The position numbers and the translations under genes were made by a program. A DNA stretch of 51,073 nt from a virus, in the IMG/VR virus record IMGVR_UViG_3300037293_000449, positions 1 to 51,073 of that record; one strand, written 5' to 3'. The notes beneath the pieces were generated by a model. The model saw only the letters and a list, made by a program, of their open reading frames with translations, had not been told where the DNA came from and did not search any database. Shown here piece after piece: positions 23,210-31,659 of this stretch. Within the stretch, counting starts at the first letter, position 1. Each line of letters starts with the position of its first letter.

Positions 23210-24550
23210 ATGACTACTAATAAATATCGTCCTAGTGACTTTACGACTGTCTGGGACGGAAATCTCGATGCGGTTATTCATATTCATCGACCAGGTAACT
23301 CTCAAAAGGCTTCTGCTCGCCAGATTGTGGATGCAGTAGTCGCTGCTATACCGACACCTGAACCAGGTGAAGAAATCCCTGTCTCTGGCATTGAAACTGG
23401 CACAATTGTAATGCTCCCTGAAGGTTCCTACACTGATTACTTTGAGTGTGATGGAAGTATCAAGGAAAGTTCTCTAGCTTCAGTGCTTGCTGGGATCATC
23501 AATGGTGGTGCGCCGAAGTATCAAAGCATCCTGTCCAGCAGCGTTGCTCGAAAGTCACTCACAACTGGTGAGGTTTTGGATGCAGTCTACTTCAAGGGGC
23601 TGCTATTCACAGTTAATAGCGTCACGCCATTTATTACCGCTTACGATTTAAACTTCAACCTGGTTTACTCAAATGCTTCGGCGCTGGGTCATAAGCGTTT
23701 GGTCGTGACTGATAATGCCCTGTATTTTCTAAACAGCAGTTACAACATCTATTGTGTTCAAGTAAGCGGTTCGACGGTCACGGCTGCATACGCTGGTGAA
23801 TCTTCACAATCTACAAATGGTGGATTCAGCGCTGTCAGTGTGTCGGCTGATGAAGATTTGTTCTGCTGGATCTCCCTACGTCGTCTTTACAACCCTAAAA
23901 CGAACACGAAGCGAAACCTTTCGGGCGTTTTCTCCATTGGTGGGCTCGATCAGGGCAGTACGGTAGTGAAGACCGAGGGCGGACGGATCTTCTTCGTGGG
24001 AACGTATGGAGCTTCGGCACCTGGGCTCTATGAGATGTTCCTGGATACCTCCGTTCCGACAGTCACGTCTGCCAAGCTCATCCACTCGATTTACCCGGCA
24101 CCGGATACGATCAAATGCGCCGGTGATTTCGTGTATTTCGGCGTTGCGGGCATGCAGTACAAGCTGAACGCAAGGACGGATCGAGTCACCTCAGTCACAT
24201 CGCCATATTTCGTCAACGCTACCGCTGTCACCCACAGCATCGCATGTCACAACAATTTCCTGTTCGTGAACGGCCTACGGGCTACGTCCAACAATTTTGG
24301 CTATGTCTCTTTCGACTACGGCAACACGTTCTCGAAGCTACCCGCATTCAACTCAAAGCTGGCTGGGATGCTGATTGATCCAGTAGCGCACAAAGCATTG
24401 TACTTCGGCGACTCCGGCACCGTGGGCTCTGCAGACGGCTCAACCGGCAACGTCGAAATCCATCAGCTCACACTGCTCGATAACAACTATTTCAAATTGC
24501 CCCTCGTGGCCGGGGCATGTGAGGGGTACAGGTTTTATGTCAAAAAATAA
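23210..24550 (+). CDS. collar/Asp-box propeller fibre protein
   Basis: A 446-residue protein. An N-terminal attachment part (YRPSDFTTVWDGNLDAVIHI) is followed by IVMLPEGSYTDYFECDGSIK, which resembles phage tail-collar modules (aGwlxCDG), and then a beta-propeller-like domain with GYVSFDYGNTFSKLPAF, an Asp-box (S-x-D-x-G-x-T-F). The propeller is a paralogue of the one in the preceding gene. The ATG at 23210 follows CAGGAT. The next gene resembles a fibre-assembly chaperone, which supports a fibre or receptor-binding role. Confidence 0.6.
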   Translation: MTTNKYRPSDFTTVWDGNLDAVIHIHRPGNSQKASARQIVDAVVAAIPTPEPGEEIPVSGIETGTIVMLPEGSYTDYFECDGSIKESSLASVLAGIINGGAPKYQSILSSSVARKSLTTGEVLDAVYFKGLLFTVNSVTPFITAYDLNFNLVYSNASALGHKRLVVTDNALYFLNSSYNIYCVQVSGSTVTAAYAGESSQSTNGGFSAVSVSADEDLFCWISLRRLYNPKTNTKRNLSGVFSIGGLDQGSTVVKTEGGRIFFVGTYGASAPGLYEMFLDTSVPTVTSAKLIHSIYPAPDTIKCAGDFVYFGVAGMQYKLNARTDRVTSVTSPYFVNATAVTHSIACHNNFLFVNGLRATSNNFGYVSFDYGNTFSKLPAFNSKLAGMLIDPVAHKALYFGDSGTVGSADGSTGNVEIHQLTLLDNNYFKLPLVAGACEGYRFYVKK

Positions 24551-24923
24551 GCTGCATTACGACGACGCTGGCTACGTCTACGGTTACGGCGAGTTGCCGG
24601 GCACCCAGTTCATCGAGATCGACAATTTTGAAGAGGCCTTGCAGGCTTTCTCCAGCCGTAAATCCCTCCGCATCGCCGATGGCCAGCTGGTGATCGAGGT
24701 CTCTCGCGAAGAGAAGATGAAGGATGTCACAAGGGCGCGTGATGAGCTGCTGGCTGAGTCTGAACTGCTTCGCGTGAGACTGCTCGACAGCGAAGACATC
24801 GCGGGCACCATCGACACGCTGGGTAGGCAGCGACTGGCTATCTACAGGCAGGCATTGCGCGACGTAACTCTGCAAGACCCATTTGCCGTCAGCTGGCCAA
24901 CTTTGGAGACAAACGATGAGTAA
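24537..24923 (+). CDS. tail fibre assembly/chaperone-like protein
   Basis: A 128-residue protein with the typical end of phage tail fibre assembly proteins: ARDELLAESELLRVRLLDSE, then LAIYRQALRDVTLQDPFAVSWPT. The ATG at 24537 overlaps the fibre gene by 14 bases and GAGGGG lies upstream. Such proteins are thought to help fold or attach the fibre encoded just before. The next small gene starts within its end. Confidence 0.7.
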   Translation: MSKNKLHYDDAGYVYGYGELPGTQFIEIDNFEEALQAFSSRKSLRIADGQLVIEVSREEKMKDVTRARDELLAESELLRVRLLDSEDIAGTIDTLGRQRLAIYRQALRDVTLQDPFAVSWPTLETNDE

Positions 24924-25113
24924 AAATAGTGTATGGCTGGAGCTTGATGGGGATCGGGTGTTGGTTGATGCCGGAAGTGTTGCGGAGGATTACTGGCGGG
25001 GATTGGGGTATTGCGAGCCGGGGGCTTCTCTTCCTGACCAGCTTGAGGCTCCTGTTGAGAAGCCTGCTAGGAAAGTGCGTGTCAAAAAGGTTGTGGACGC
25101 CTCAGAGGCCTAA
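24916..25113 (+). CDS. small uncharacterised protein
   Basis: A 65-residue acidic protein with a basic tail (EKPARKVRVKKVVDASEA). It overlaps the preceding gene by eight bases, so it is probably translationally coupled. No family recognised; its 3' end overlaps the converging minus-strand gene by 12 bases. Confidence 0.5.
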   Translation: MSKNSVWLELDGDRVLVDAGSVAEDYWRGLGYCEPGASLPDQLEAPVEKPARKVRVKKVVDASEA

Positions 25114-25359
25114 GTCTTCCTCAAGTTTCATGCCGCGCATGTATCTTTCGTCAGCGAATAATTCCAAGGCTTTTTGCCGGACTGCTTCAGCAATTTCAAC
25201 TATCGAACGACCATTAGATATTTCTTGTTGCTGCGATTGAGTTGCGAGTTCGATAACGCGGCTGTAGTTATATTCGCCATGTTCTTTTAGGGCCACGTGG
25301 AATGGATTCGCCGGATTGAAATCCTCAAGGAGTTTTTTAACTGCAGATTCCAGCGACAT
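25102..25359 (-). CDS. small helical uncharacterised protein
   Basis: An 85-residue, mainly helical protein (MSLESAVKKLLEDFNPANPF, then EIAEAVRQKALELFADERY). ATG at 25359 lies seven bases after AAGGT. It is a single minus-strand gene between fibre and lysis genes. Its orientation suggests lysogenic expression or antisense control of the fibre-chaperone message; function unknown. Confidence 0.5.
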   Translation of the reverse strand: MSLESAVKKLLEDFNPANPFHVALKEHGEYNYSRVIELATQSQQQEISNGRSIVEIAEAVRQKALELFADERYMRGMKLEEDLGL

Positions 25360-25379
25360 AAACACTACCTTGCTTTAAG

Positions 25380-25388
25380 TGTTACAAT
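25380..25388 (+). promoter_or_regulatory. extended -10 promoter of lysis cassette
   Basis: TGTTACAAT, preceded by AG, 37 bases before the holin ATG; identical to the site before the RuvC-like gene. It is followed by the AATAATAAGAAGAAC leader. Confidence 0.55.
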
Positions 25389-25425
25389 AAATAATAGACT
25401 TACATAATAATAAGAAGAACGTCTA

Positions 25426-25641
25426 ATGTCAATCTATCAAGACGTGGCTATCGAAGCCACAAAATCCGCTCCACCAGTTGCAGTGACCGGCGCGATCATC
25501 ATGGGAATGTCTATGAGCGATTGGGTTACCATACTTACACTTGCGTATCTTGTTCTCCAGATATACTTCTCTGTTTTGAAAAATAGACGAGAGACGAGGG
25601 AGAGTCGGCTGAAAGAGAAGAATGCCGATGACTCTAAGTAA
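25426..25641 (+). CDS. holin
   Basis: A 71-residue membrane protein with two hydrophobic segments (about residues 16-30, VAVTGAIIMGM, and 33-50, WVTILTLAYLVLQIYFSVL) and a charged C-terminal tail (KNRRETRESRLKEKN). Size, topology and position directly before the endolysin, which overlaps by 20 bases, fit a class II holin or pinholin. With a SAR endolysin a pinholin that only depolarises the membrane would suffice. Confidence 0.7.
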   Translation: MSIYQDVAIEATKSAPPVAVTGAIIMGMSMSDWVTILTLAYLVLQIYFSVLKNRRETRESRLKEKNADDSK

Positions 25642-26095
25642 GCGCTTCCTCGCAGCAAGTATCGCAGCAACACTCAGTATCGCCTCACTGCTAGTTGCTA
25701 AGCACGAAGGCCTAGAAACCACTGCATATAGAGATCCAATCGGCATCCCAACTATTTGCTATGGCCACACGTCTACAGCCCATATTGGACAGACAAAAAC
25801 AATTGTTGAGTGCCAGGAGCTTCTGTCATCTGATCTTTTGGTTGCAATTAGCGATGTTGAAAGCCGGGTGAGAGCTCCACTGACCGTTGAGCGCAGGGCC
25901 GCACTTGTTTCCTTTGTGTTCAACGTAGGTGGCACTAAGTTCGGTAGCTCTACATTGCTCAGGAAATTAAATGCGGGAGACGCTCGCGGTGCTTGCGCCG
26001 AGTTGTCGCGGTGGGTGTATGCCGGAGGTGTAAAGCTCAAAGGGCTTGTTGCTAGACGAGCTGAAGAGCGTGCGTTGTGCGAGGTGGGGCTATGA
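25622..26095 (+). CDS. SAR endolysin, GH24 lysozyme
   Basis: A 157-residue T4/P21-type lysozyme. The catalytic set is E29-x8-D38-x5-T44 in KHEGLETTAYRDPIGIPT. The N-terminal 25 residues (KRFLAASIAATLSIASLLVA) are weakly hydrophobic and rich in Ala/Ser, the mark of a signal-arrest-release domain, so it would be exported by Sec, stay tethered and become active when the membrane collapses. Starts at 25622 and 25628 are both possible. The gene ends four bases into the Rz gene. Confidence 0.9.
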   Translation: MPMTLSKRFLAASIAATLSIASLLVAKHEGLETTAYRDPIGIPTICYGHTSTAHIGQTKTIVECQELLSSDLLVAISDVESRVRAPLTVERRAALVSFVFNVGGTKFGSSTLLRKLNAGDARGACAELSRWVYAGGVKLKGLVARRAEERALCEVGL

Positions 26096-26547
26096 CAAAG
26101 TACCTCCTGATCGCCTTGTTCGCGGTCGCGGCTGTCCTTGGCGGGGTCGTGCTCAAAGGCAACCGTGACGCCCTGCTGCGTGAACTTGATCGGGCAAACA
26201 CCCAGGTGTCCCAGCTTGAGCAACGGGCACGGCAGGCTACCCAGGCACTTGAGGCCCGCGATGAACTAGATAAGCAACGCTTTAAGGAGATGACTGATGC
26301 GAAGAACCAAATCGACACTTTGCGTGATCAGTTTGCTGCTGGCACTAAGCGCGTGCTCGTCCGTGCAACCTGTCCAGCAGTGCAACCCAGCACCGGCACC
26401 ACCGGTGTGGATGATGCAAGAGAGTCCGCGCTTACAGCCTCTGCTCGACAAGATTATCTACGTCTCAGAGAGCAAATAGTTACGACTGAAGCTCAGCTCG
26501 CAGGGCTCCAGGACTACGTCCGTCAGGTTGTCCAGGGGGTGAAGTGA
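26092..26547 (+). CDS. Rz-like i-spanin
   Basis: A 151-residue inner-membrane spanin: an N-terminal membrane anchor (MTKYLLIALFAVAAVLGGVV) followed by a long coiled coil (LDRANTQVSQLEQRARQATQ onwards) and a periplasmic C-terminus. It should join with Rz1 to fuse the two membranes in the last step of lysis. It overlaps the endolysin by four bases, and Rz1 is nested inside it in another frame. Confidence 0.85.
   Translation: MTKYLLIALFAVAAVLGGVVLKGNRDALLRELDRANTQVSQLEQRARQATQALEARDELDKQRFKEMTDAKNQIDTLRDQFAAGTKRVLVRATCPAVQPSTGTTGVDDARESALTASARQDYLRLREQIVTTEAQLAGLQDYVRQVVQGVK
26297..26479 (+). CDS. Rz1-like o-spanin lipoprotein (nested)
   Basis: A 60-residue lipoprotein completely inside the Rz gene in another frame: MRRTKSTLCVISLLLALSAC with a LSAC lipobox, then a proline-rich mature part (NPAPAPPVWMMQES). 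Nested Rz1 genes are a standard lysis-cassette feature and the signal peptide is clear. The ATG follows AAGGAGATGACTG. Confidence 0.85.
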   Translation: MRRTKSTLCVISLLLALSACSSVQPVQQCNPAPAPPVWMMQESPRLQPLLDKIIYVSESK

Positions 26548-27500
26548 TGGCTTCCTTGGCGAACAAGACGATCAAGCACCAGATCGCCATGCGCGGCCAG
26601 TTCACACGCATCGCGAAGCAAGCCGCACTGCACCTGCAGACTCTCAAGGTGTCAGTCAAGGCTGAGCTAGACGAAGCTATGACTGCGCGCAACTGGACTG
26701 CCGTTGCTCGACTACGGAAGACGTTCGTGACAATCGACAAGCTCATCGCTGATGAGTACGAGCTGATGTCTGAGACGCTCAAGCAGGAGCTCGGCGACCT
26801 GTTTGTGTACGAGTCGGAATTCAGCAGCAAGCTTTTGGGATTCGATTTCAGCAGCAACATGGTCACTGAAAAGCTGGTTGAGAGCATCGTAAGCAGCGAC
26901 CCGTTTGACGGCAAAATCTTAGGTGAGTGGCTCGACGAGCAGAAGCTTGCGACTCAGATCAAGGTGAAGCAGACGATCAGGTTGGGCGTGCTGAATGGGT
27001 TGTCGACGTCGAAGATCGTGGATGCGTTGTATGCGGAGCCTGGGAATCCATTCGTTGGTGCTCGCAGGAATGCTGAGGTGATGGTTCGTACAGCTTCAGC
27101 GCATGTGACGTCGCAAGCTTCGTTGAAGACTTTTGAGCGTGTTGGTTTCGGCTCGTATCAGCTGAGCGCTGTGCTCGACTCTCGGACGACTCCGGTGTGC
27201 CGTGCCCTGGACGGCAAGATCTATAAGACCTCCGACAAGGGCCGTAAGGTGCCTCCGTTTCATCCGGGGTGCCGCACAGTGATGATAGCTGTTACTGAAA
27301 ATGATCCTGCGTTTACCGATGGGTACGAAGACTGGCTCAGCACGCAGAGTGCCGGCGAGCAGGAAGCGATTCTGGGCCCGGCAAGGTACAGGCTGTGGAA
27401 GTCAGGTCAGCCCCTAGAGAGCTTCGTGGATCTCGATACGCATCATGTCATCCCGCTGGACGAGCTGAGATCAAAAGAAGTTTTTCTAAATCAAGAATGA
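26547..27500 (+). CDS. minor head protein, Mu gpF/SPP1 gp7-like
   Basis: A 317-residue protein with the signature of the Mu F-like family near residues 210-250: LSAVLDSRTTPVCRALDGKI, then VPPFHPGCRTVMI. The N-terminal half is helical. These proteins are placed in the head interior or near the portal and help early morphogenesis. The start overlaps the Rz stop as TGATG. It is unusual that the gene lies after the lysis cassette and not beside the portal. A reverse copy of the 12-mer repeat encodes FDGK near residue 120. Confidence 0.8.
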   Translation: MASLANKTIKHQIAMRGQFTRIAKQAALHLQTLKVSVKAELDEAMTARNWTAVARLRKTFVTIDKLIADEYELMSETLKQELGDLFVYESEFSSKLLGFDFSSNMVTEKLVESIVSSDPFDGKILGEWLDEQKLATQIKVKQTIRLGVLNGLSTSKIVDALYAEPGNPFVGARRNAEVMVRTASAHVTSQASLKTFERVGFGSYQLSAVLDSRTTPVCRALDGKIYKTSDKGRKVPPFHPGCRTVMIAVTENDPAFTDGYEDWLSTQSAGEQEAILGPARYRLWKSGQPLESFVDLDTHHVIPLDELRSKEVFLNQE

Positions 27501-27510
27501 CTCGTATCAA

Positions 27511-27606
27511 CTGCCCGCTGCCACCCCCACTACTGTCCCTTTATTTAAGAAAAAGAAAAGAGAGAGCGATGGTAGTGGGGGTAGATCAACACCCGACCAG
27601 GGGCAG
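27511..27606. repeat. long interrupted hairpin before the DUF1320-like gene
   Basis: ACCCCCACTAC (27523-27533) pairs perfectly with GTAGTGGGGGT (27572-27582); outer arms CTGCCC (27511-27516) and GGGCAG (27601-27606) can close a larger loop. The 38-base loop is A/G-rich. No T-run follows, so it is not a standard terminator. Confidence 0.55.
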
Positions 27607-27640
27607 TACCACTACTACTATGGCTAAGAGAAACGCTTTT

Positions 27641-28006
27641 ATGAGTTACGCAAGCTATGAAGATTTTAGGAATGAATTCGGAGACGACGATCTGCCTGAC
27701 GACGCCGAGATCAGGGTGGTAAGAGCAATCGACCGCGCATCACGCCTGGCTGATACCTACATTCGCTCGAACGGCATAGCAGTCCCCCTGGTTGATCCAG
27801 TGGCAATTGCGGACGTCCGTGGCCCCGTCCTTGATATAGCTCGATACAACGCTTGGCCAGACACTGATAGTGAGAACCTGCGCAAGCGGTACGAAGACGC
27901 CCTGGCCTTCCTTGAGGGGGTCGCCACCGGCAAGATTCACCTGATCGCTGAGGGCAAGACAACGACCGGCTCGAAGCTCACCAATATCCGCCTTTTCCGG
28001 GCATAA
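27641..28006 (+). CDS. head-tail connector, DUF1320/Mu gp36-like
   Basis: A 121-residue protein opening with MSYASYEDFRNEFGDDDLPD and followed by ASRLADTYIRSNGIAVPL and VLDIARYNAW, the pattern of DUF1320 (Mu gp36) proteins, thought to complete the head-tail joint. The start at 27641 follows AAGAGA and matches the family start; upstream in-frame sequence lies in the hairpin region. It heads a tight run of connector and tail genes (28010, 28480). Confidence 0.7.
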   Translation: MSYASYEDFRNEFGDDDLPDDAEIRVVRAIDRASRLADTYIRSNGIAVPLVDPVAIADVRGPVLDIARYNAWPDTDSENLRKRYEDALAFLEGVATGKIHLIAEGKTTTGSKLTNIRLFRA

Positions 28007-28009
28007 GCC

Positions 28010-28483
28010 ATGATCCCCGTCATCGCCAGGGCACTGGCAGCATCGTCAACCGGCGACAGGTCTGTCGAGCTCGTAGCGAACACGAAGCAGCTCCAAGAAC
28101 TCGCTGCAAAAGTGAAGAAGCTCGGGCCAAACAACCCCCACATCCGCGCTGGTCTCCAGGAAGTCGCGGCACTCTGGGAAAACCGGATCAAAGCCAATTT
28201 CAGACGCTCGATCAACCCATACGGCGAAAAATGGGCAGACATCAAACACCGCCAAGGGCAGCCGCTGCTCGACACCGGGATGCTCCGAAACAGTATATCT
28301 GGAGAAGTCAGGGGGCTCAGCATCGTTCTTGGATCACCCCTTGAATACGCAGATACCCATCAGAACGGCATTAGGGTTAAGCAGCGCATGTTCCTGCCGA
28401 GCAAAGAGCGTGGACTGCCGGACAAGTGGAAAAATGAGTACGTGAAAATACTAATAAGAAATGTCGAAAAGGCACTCGCATGA
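28010..28483 (+). CDS. virion morphogenesis protein, gpG/HK97 gp10-like
   Basis: A 157-residue protein. The segment RRSINPYGEKWADIKHRQGQ, followed by LLDTGMLRNSISGEVRG and EYADTHQNGI, is typical of phage virion morphogenesis proteins (gpG/gp10-type head-tail joining or tail-completion proteins). It starts three bases after the connector stop and overlaps the next gene as ATGA. Confidence 0.75.
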   Translation: MIPVIARALAASSTGDRSVELVANTKQLQELAAKVKKLGPNNPHIRAGLQEVAALWENRIKANFRRSINPYGEKWADIKHRQGQPLLDTGMLRNSISGEVRGLSIVLGSPLEYADTHQNGIRVKQRMFLPSKERGLPDKWKNEYVKILIRNVEKALA

Positions 28484-28926
28484 AAATCTCCGATCACCTA
28501 GAACTAATTAAAACCCAGCTCGAAGCTTTGCCGTCAAAACCAACCATCAAATTCTTCTCAGGCGAACTTGAAGTAGATGATCTCAAGAATCTAAAGCTTG
28601 ATGGCAAACGCCCATACATACTTCTCTCCTGCGGCGGAGGCAACGTCCCTGACAGAAACTCCAGAGTGAAACTAGAGTTAGACGCAATGTTTGGAGCTTG
28701 GGTCATCGGCAAGATAGATCCAACCACCCACGGAATGTCATCTATAGCTGCTGACACCGCTGTAGAGATTGCCAAGATGATTGAGAACTTCCGTGGCGAC
28801 CCTAAAACAAATACAAAGATCCCCGTGTTACAATTAATCAAGGAAGCATTCAACGGTGTTACTGACGGCAAGTCAGACTTTAGCGCCTGGTCAGTTATCT
28901 GGTCGCAACGAATCGCGCTTGTTTGA
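28480..28926 (+). CDS. tail completion protein, DUF1834/Mu gp37-like
   Basis: A 148-residue protein between the gpG-like gene and the tail tube. KFFSGELEVDDLKNLKLDGK and RPYILLSCGGGN are followed by a helical region (AADTAVEIAKMIENF) and an IWSQRIAL end, in keeping with DUF1834/Mu gp37-like tail terminators. It starts in the stop of the preceding gene (ATGA). It contains a copy of the 12-mer repeat at 28527. Confidence 0.6.
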   Translation: MKISDHLELIKTQLEALPSKPTIKFFSGELEVDDLKNLKLDGKRPYILLSCGGGNVPDRNSRVKLELDAMFGAWVIGKIDPTTHGMSSIAADTAVEIAKMIENFRGDPKTNTKIPVLQLIKEAFNGVTDGKSDFSAWSVIWSQRIALV

Positions 28927-28968
28927 GCTCGAAACAAATACCAACAATAATAAGAATAGGTACAAGAC

Positions 28969-29745
28969 ATGTCTTTAGGATTTAACGCACCAGATACAAC
29001 CATTGGCTGGATCGCGAACGGAGGTTTGCTTATTTCCAAGTTAGATGCAAACGACCAGCCGATTGGTGGCTTCTTCACAGTTGGACAGGCATCCTCTGCA
29101 GTTCTTGCATTAAGCTCGGACAAAGTTGAGATGCCAGATATGGTTTATGGAACTCTCGGCATTGCCAAATCAAAGGTAATCAAGAACTCAGCTGAAGCGA
29201 CCATCAACATGAAGTCGTTTTCCCCAGAGGTCATGGAGCTTGCACTCTTCGGACAGGTTACCGAAGACATTGCTGAGACCGGTGCCACTGCCAAAGCTAA
29301 GGCCTACAGGGGCCGTAGCATTATCGTTAACGGCATCATTGCAGGTGTCACGAGCATCAAGGTTACCGGTGAAGAAGACAACCTGGCGCTCGGTACTGAT
29401 TACGTTGTCTCGAACGGCTCGATCTACTTCCCGGCGACGTCTAGCATTGCCGATGGGGATATCGTTGACGTCGTGTACGACAAGGCGGCAGTGCGCAGGA
29501 TTGAAGGCATGGTGAACACGGGCGTCAACGTGATGATCGTTTTCGACGGTGTGAACCTGGCTGAGAGTGACACCCCTGTGAAAGTCACTTATCACAAGGT
29601 TGCGCTGTCACCGGCAGCTCAGCGTCAGCTCTTGTCCAGTGACTACGCTGACCAGGAGATCAAGGGCACGCTGCAGGTTTCGAAGGCTGTCACTGGCTCG
29701 GGTCTGTCGAAAATGTTCAAGGAAGAGCACGTCGTGGCGGTTTGA
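28969..29745 (+). CDS. major tail tube protein
   Basis: A 258-residue beta-rich protein after the tail terminator and before the tape-measure block. It opens MSLGFNAPDTTIGWIANGGL and has an immunoglobulin-like appendage region (SIKVTGEEDNLALGTDYVVS, IYFPATSSIADGDIVDVVYD). It should form the tube of a long non-contractile tail. It has its own leader, AAATACCAACAATAATAAG, very like that of the coat gene, and a strong terminator. Confidence 0.75.
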   Translation: MSLGFNAPDTTIGWIANGGLLISKLDANDQPIGGFFTVGQASSAVLALSSDKVEMPDMVYGTLGIAKSKVIKNSAEATINMKSFSPEVMELALFGQVTEDIAETGATAKAKAYRGRSIIVNGIIAGVTSIKVTGEEDNLALGTDYVVSNGSIYFPATSSIADGDIVDVVYDKAAVRRIEGMVNTGVNVMIVFDGVNLAESDTPVKVTYHKVALSPAAQRQLLSSDYADQEIKGTLQVSKAVTGSGLSKMFKEEHVVAV

Positions 29746-29758
29746 TGGTGAAACAAGA

Positions 29759-29780
29759 GGGGCCAAGGTGGCCCCTTTTT
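29759..29780 (+). terminator. rho-independent terminator after tail tube gene
   Basis: GGGGCC, AAGGT loop, GGCCCC, then TTTTT. It overlaps the stop of the converging minus-strand gene and could stop both. Confidence 0.85.
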
Positions 29781-31035
29781 AACTGGCAAACCGAGAATCT
29801 TTTTCACGCTGCTCCTGGTATTCCCTAATCAATTCATTGAGATTTGGGAAGGTAAACCGAGGAGATCTGTTCTTGAAGCTCGCTACAATACGAAGGTGGA
29901 ATCGACATGCTGTCTCTTTATCTTCGAGTTCAATCGAGAAATCGACGGAAGCGTCAGCGTCGTTGTGCTTGAAAGGGGTCTTCGAAATATAAGAGCACTC
30001 CAGCAGTCCAATAAATTCCTGGGCGCCAAAATAATCGTCAAACTTTATGTCGCACTCTCTGTGCTCCGAATCTACTTCGTAGACTGGATCGTCGGGAAGG
30101 TGGATAGACATGTCAGATATTTTACGCATGACTACAAACTCTTTTATCATAGGGACGTAAGAGTCTGCGGCAGGCTTAGTCAAGAGCTCATGGCAGTTTC
30201 CGTGATTCATGTATTCCATCAAAGCAAACATGCAGCAATTGTTTGGAATGCATAGATAGTCTGAGAACATTTGAAGATCCAATGCCATACTGCTTGCGAT
30301 GTCTCTGCCCAGTTCCTCAATGCTGATGATTTTCATGAGATCTTCTAGATTGCGACTTGTGAATGCATGAATTAGACGAAAGATCGTCAGCTCCCTATGC
30401 AGTCTCAAATTCTTCATCATCTTTTCGCGCTTGAGTTCATCGAGGAATAGCCTGACCTTTTTATGGTCTTCACGAACACTTGGGGGTAGTTTAATTTCCG
30501 CTGAATTAATTCCGACAATCGTTTGGATTTTTTTAATTGACCAGCCTATAGCTTTGGCTATTACCATCAAGGAGCTGAGCGCAATATTACTAAATGCGAT
30601 GACTCTTTTTGCCCATGCCTCGGAGGTATACGTTCGCATGGTGATGGCAAGCTCTACGGCTTTCCTCGTGCTCTCCGCTTGAGCAGGCGTGAATTTGTTA
30701 TCGAGCTCAAGAACGTCTTCGTAGTAAAGCTCGCTCTGGCCATTTCTAGAAAGCGGAAGGTCAACATAGGCGCTATATTTGTGAAAAGCCGCTTTATCGG
30801 AAAAGTAAGAATGCAAGCTTTGTTCTAGGCCGAGCGCGCCTAGTCTGAAATTAAAGTATAAGACTTCATCAATGTGCTTTTCGTCTCCTGTTCCTTGAAA
30901 TGCGAGACGGTCATTAACAGACTTCATAGTTGTGAAGCCTATCTTGTAGAACTTGCCCAAGGGCGTGTTTAACCTCACGTAGTATAGGTGCCCGATGTTC
31001 CCCGTAGCTCCTGGCACACCTCGATTGTCTGACAT
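29779..31035 (-). CDS. T5orf172/GIY-YIG-like protein
   Basis: A 418-residue protein. Its first 90 residues (GHLYYVRLNTPLGKFYKIGF, then VNDRLAFQGTGD and LEQSLHSYF) match the T5orf172 branch of the GIY-YIG fold: GhhY, later K-I-G and R-L. The rest is helical and unassigned, with a beta-rich C-terminal domain. It could be a nuclease or a regulator. It is the last gene of a three-gene minus-strand operon inserted between the tail tube and tail chaperones. ATG at 31035 follows GGAAG. I do not see the final catalytic Glu with certainty. Confidence 0.55.
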   Translation of the reverse strand: MSDNRGVPGATGNIGHLYYVRLNTPLGKFYKIGFTTMKSVNDRLAFQGTGDEKHIDEVLYFNFRLGALGLEQSLHSYFSDKAAFHKYSAYVDLPLSRNGQSELYYEDVLELDNKFTPAQAESTRKAVELAITMRTYTSEAWAKRVIAFSNIALSSLMVIAKAIGWSIKKIQTIVGINSAEIKLPPSVREDHKKVRLFLDELKREKMMKNLRLHRELTIFRLIHAFTSRNLEDLMKIISIEELGRDIASSMALDLQMFSDYLCIPNNCCMFALMEYMNHGNCHELLTKPAADSYVPMIKEFVVMRKISDMSIHLPDDPVYEVDSEHRECDIKFDDYFGAQEFIGLLECSYISKTPFKHNDADASVDFSIELEDKETACRFHLRIVASFKNRSPRFTFPNLNELIREYQEQREKDSRFAS

Positions 31036-31056
31036 CTCAAGCTTCCATGATTAGTA

Positions 31057-31659
31057 TTAGATTTCCCAGCGCTGCCCATCATGATCGATGGTGATCACTT
31101 GGCAATTAGAGATGGAATTTTTCAGGTCATAAGCGCGGAACGCCCGCATGGTTTCCGAGTCAATCCGCACGGGAGACTCTACTACCAGCCATCGCACAGC
31201 CTGGATAAATTGACCGTGACCAAACACAGCAACAGTGCCAGTCATCCCGTGCAGCCTCCGCAACGATTCCCTAGCCCGCTGGATCAAACCAGCAAAAGAC
31301 TCAGTACCGGGCCCATCGACAAAATCCGGATCTGCAGACACCCAGTAGCTATCTACCCACGGTTTTCGCTCCGCAGCTGTAGTGTTAGCGCACCTGCCAG
31401 GAGATAAGTAGGTGAACTCCTCAACCGCCCAGGCCTCAACCGGCACGCCAGGAAAGCGCTGAATGGTAGGCTGAGCTGTATCCTGAGCCCGTTCAAAAGG
31501 AGACGTCACGATCAGACTCGGGGCCTGGTCGAACGAATTGGCAACAGCCCGAGCCTGAGCCCAGCCTTTCTCAGTCAGCGGAATCAGCGCCGGGTCGGAC
31601 GTAGCATTGCCAGCGTTCGCAGCACTCTCACCATGCCTCACAAAATGAACTGTCAGCAT
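31057..31659 (-). CDS. histidine phosphatase family protein
   Basis: A 200-residue protein with the full branch-1 histidine phosphatase set: HFVRHGESAAN (catalytic RHG) at residues 5-15, LIVTSPFERAQDTA with the second Arg, an acid/base Glu near EEFTYL, and VAVFGHGQFIQAV with the second His. Substrates in the family range from phosphohistidine to sugars and nucleotides, so the target cannot be told. It overlaps the gene before it by seven bases and lies 21 bases before the T5orf172-like gene, in one operon. A metabolic or counter-defence role is possible. Confidence 0.8.
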   Translation of the reverse strand: MLTVHFVRHGESAANAGNATSDPALIPLTEKGWAQARAVANSFDQAPSLIVTSPFERAQDTAQPTIQRFPGVPVEAWAVEEFTYLSPGRCANTTAAERKPWVDSYWVSADPDFVDGPGTESFAGLIQRARESLRRLHGMTGTVAVFGHGQFIQAVRWLVVESPVRIDSETMRAFRAYDLKNSISNCQVITIDHDGQRWEI

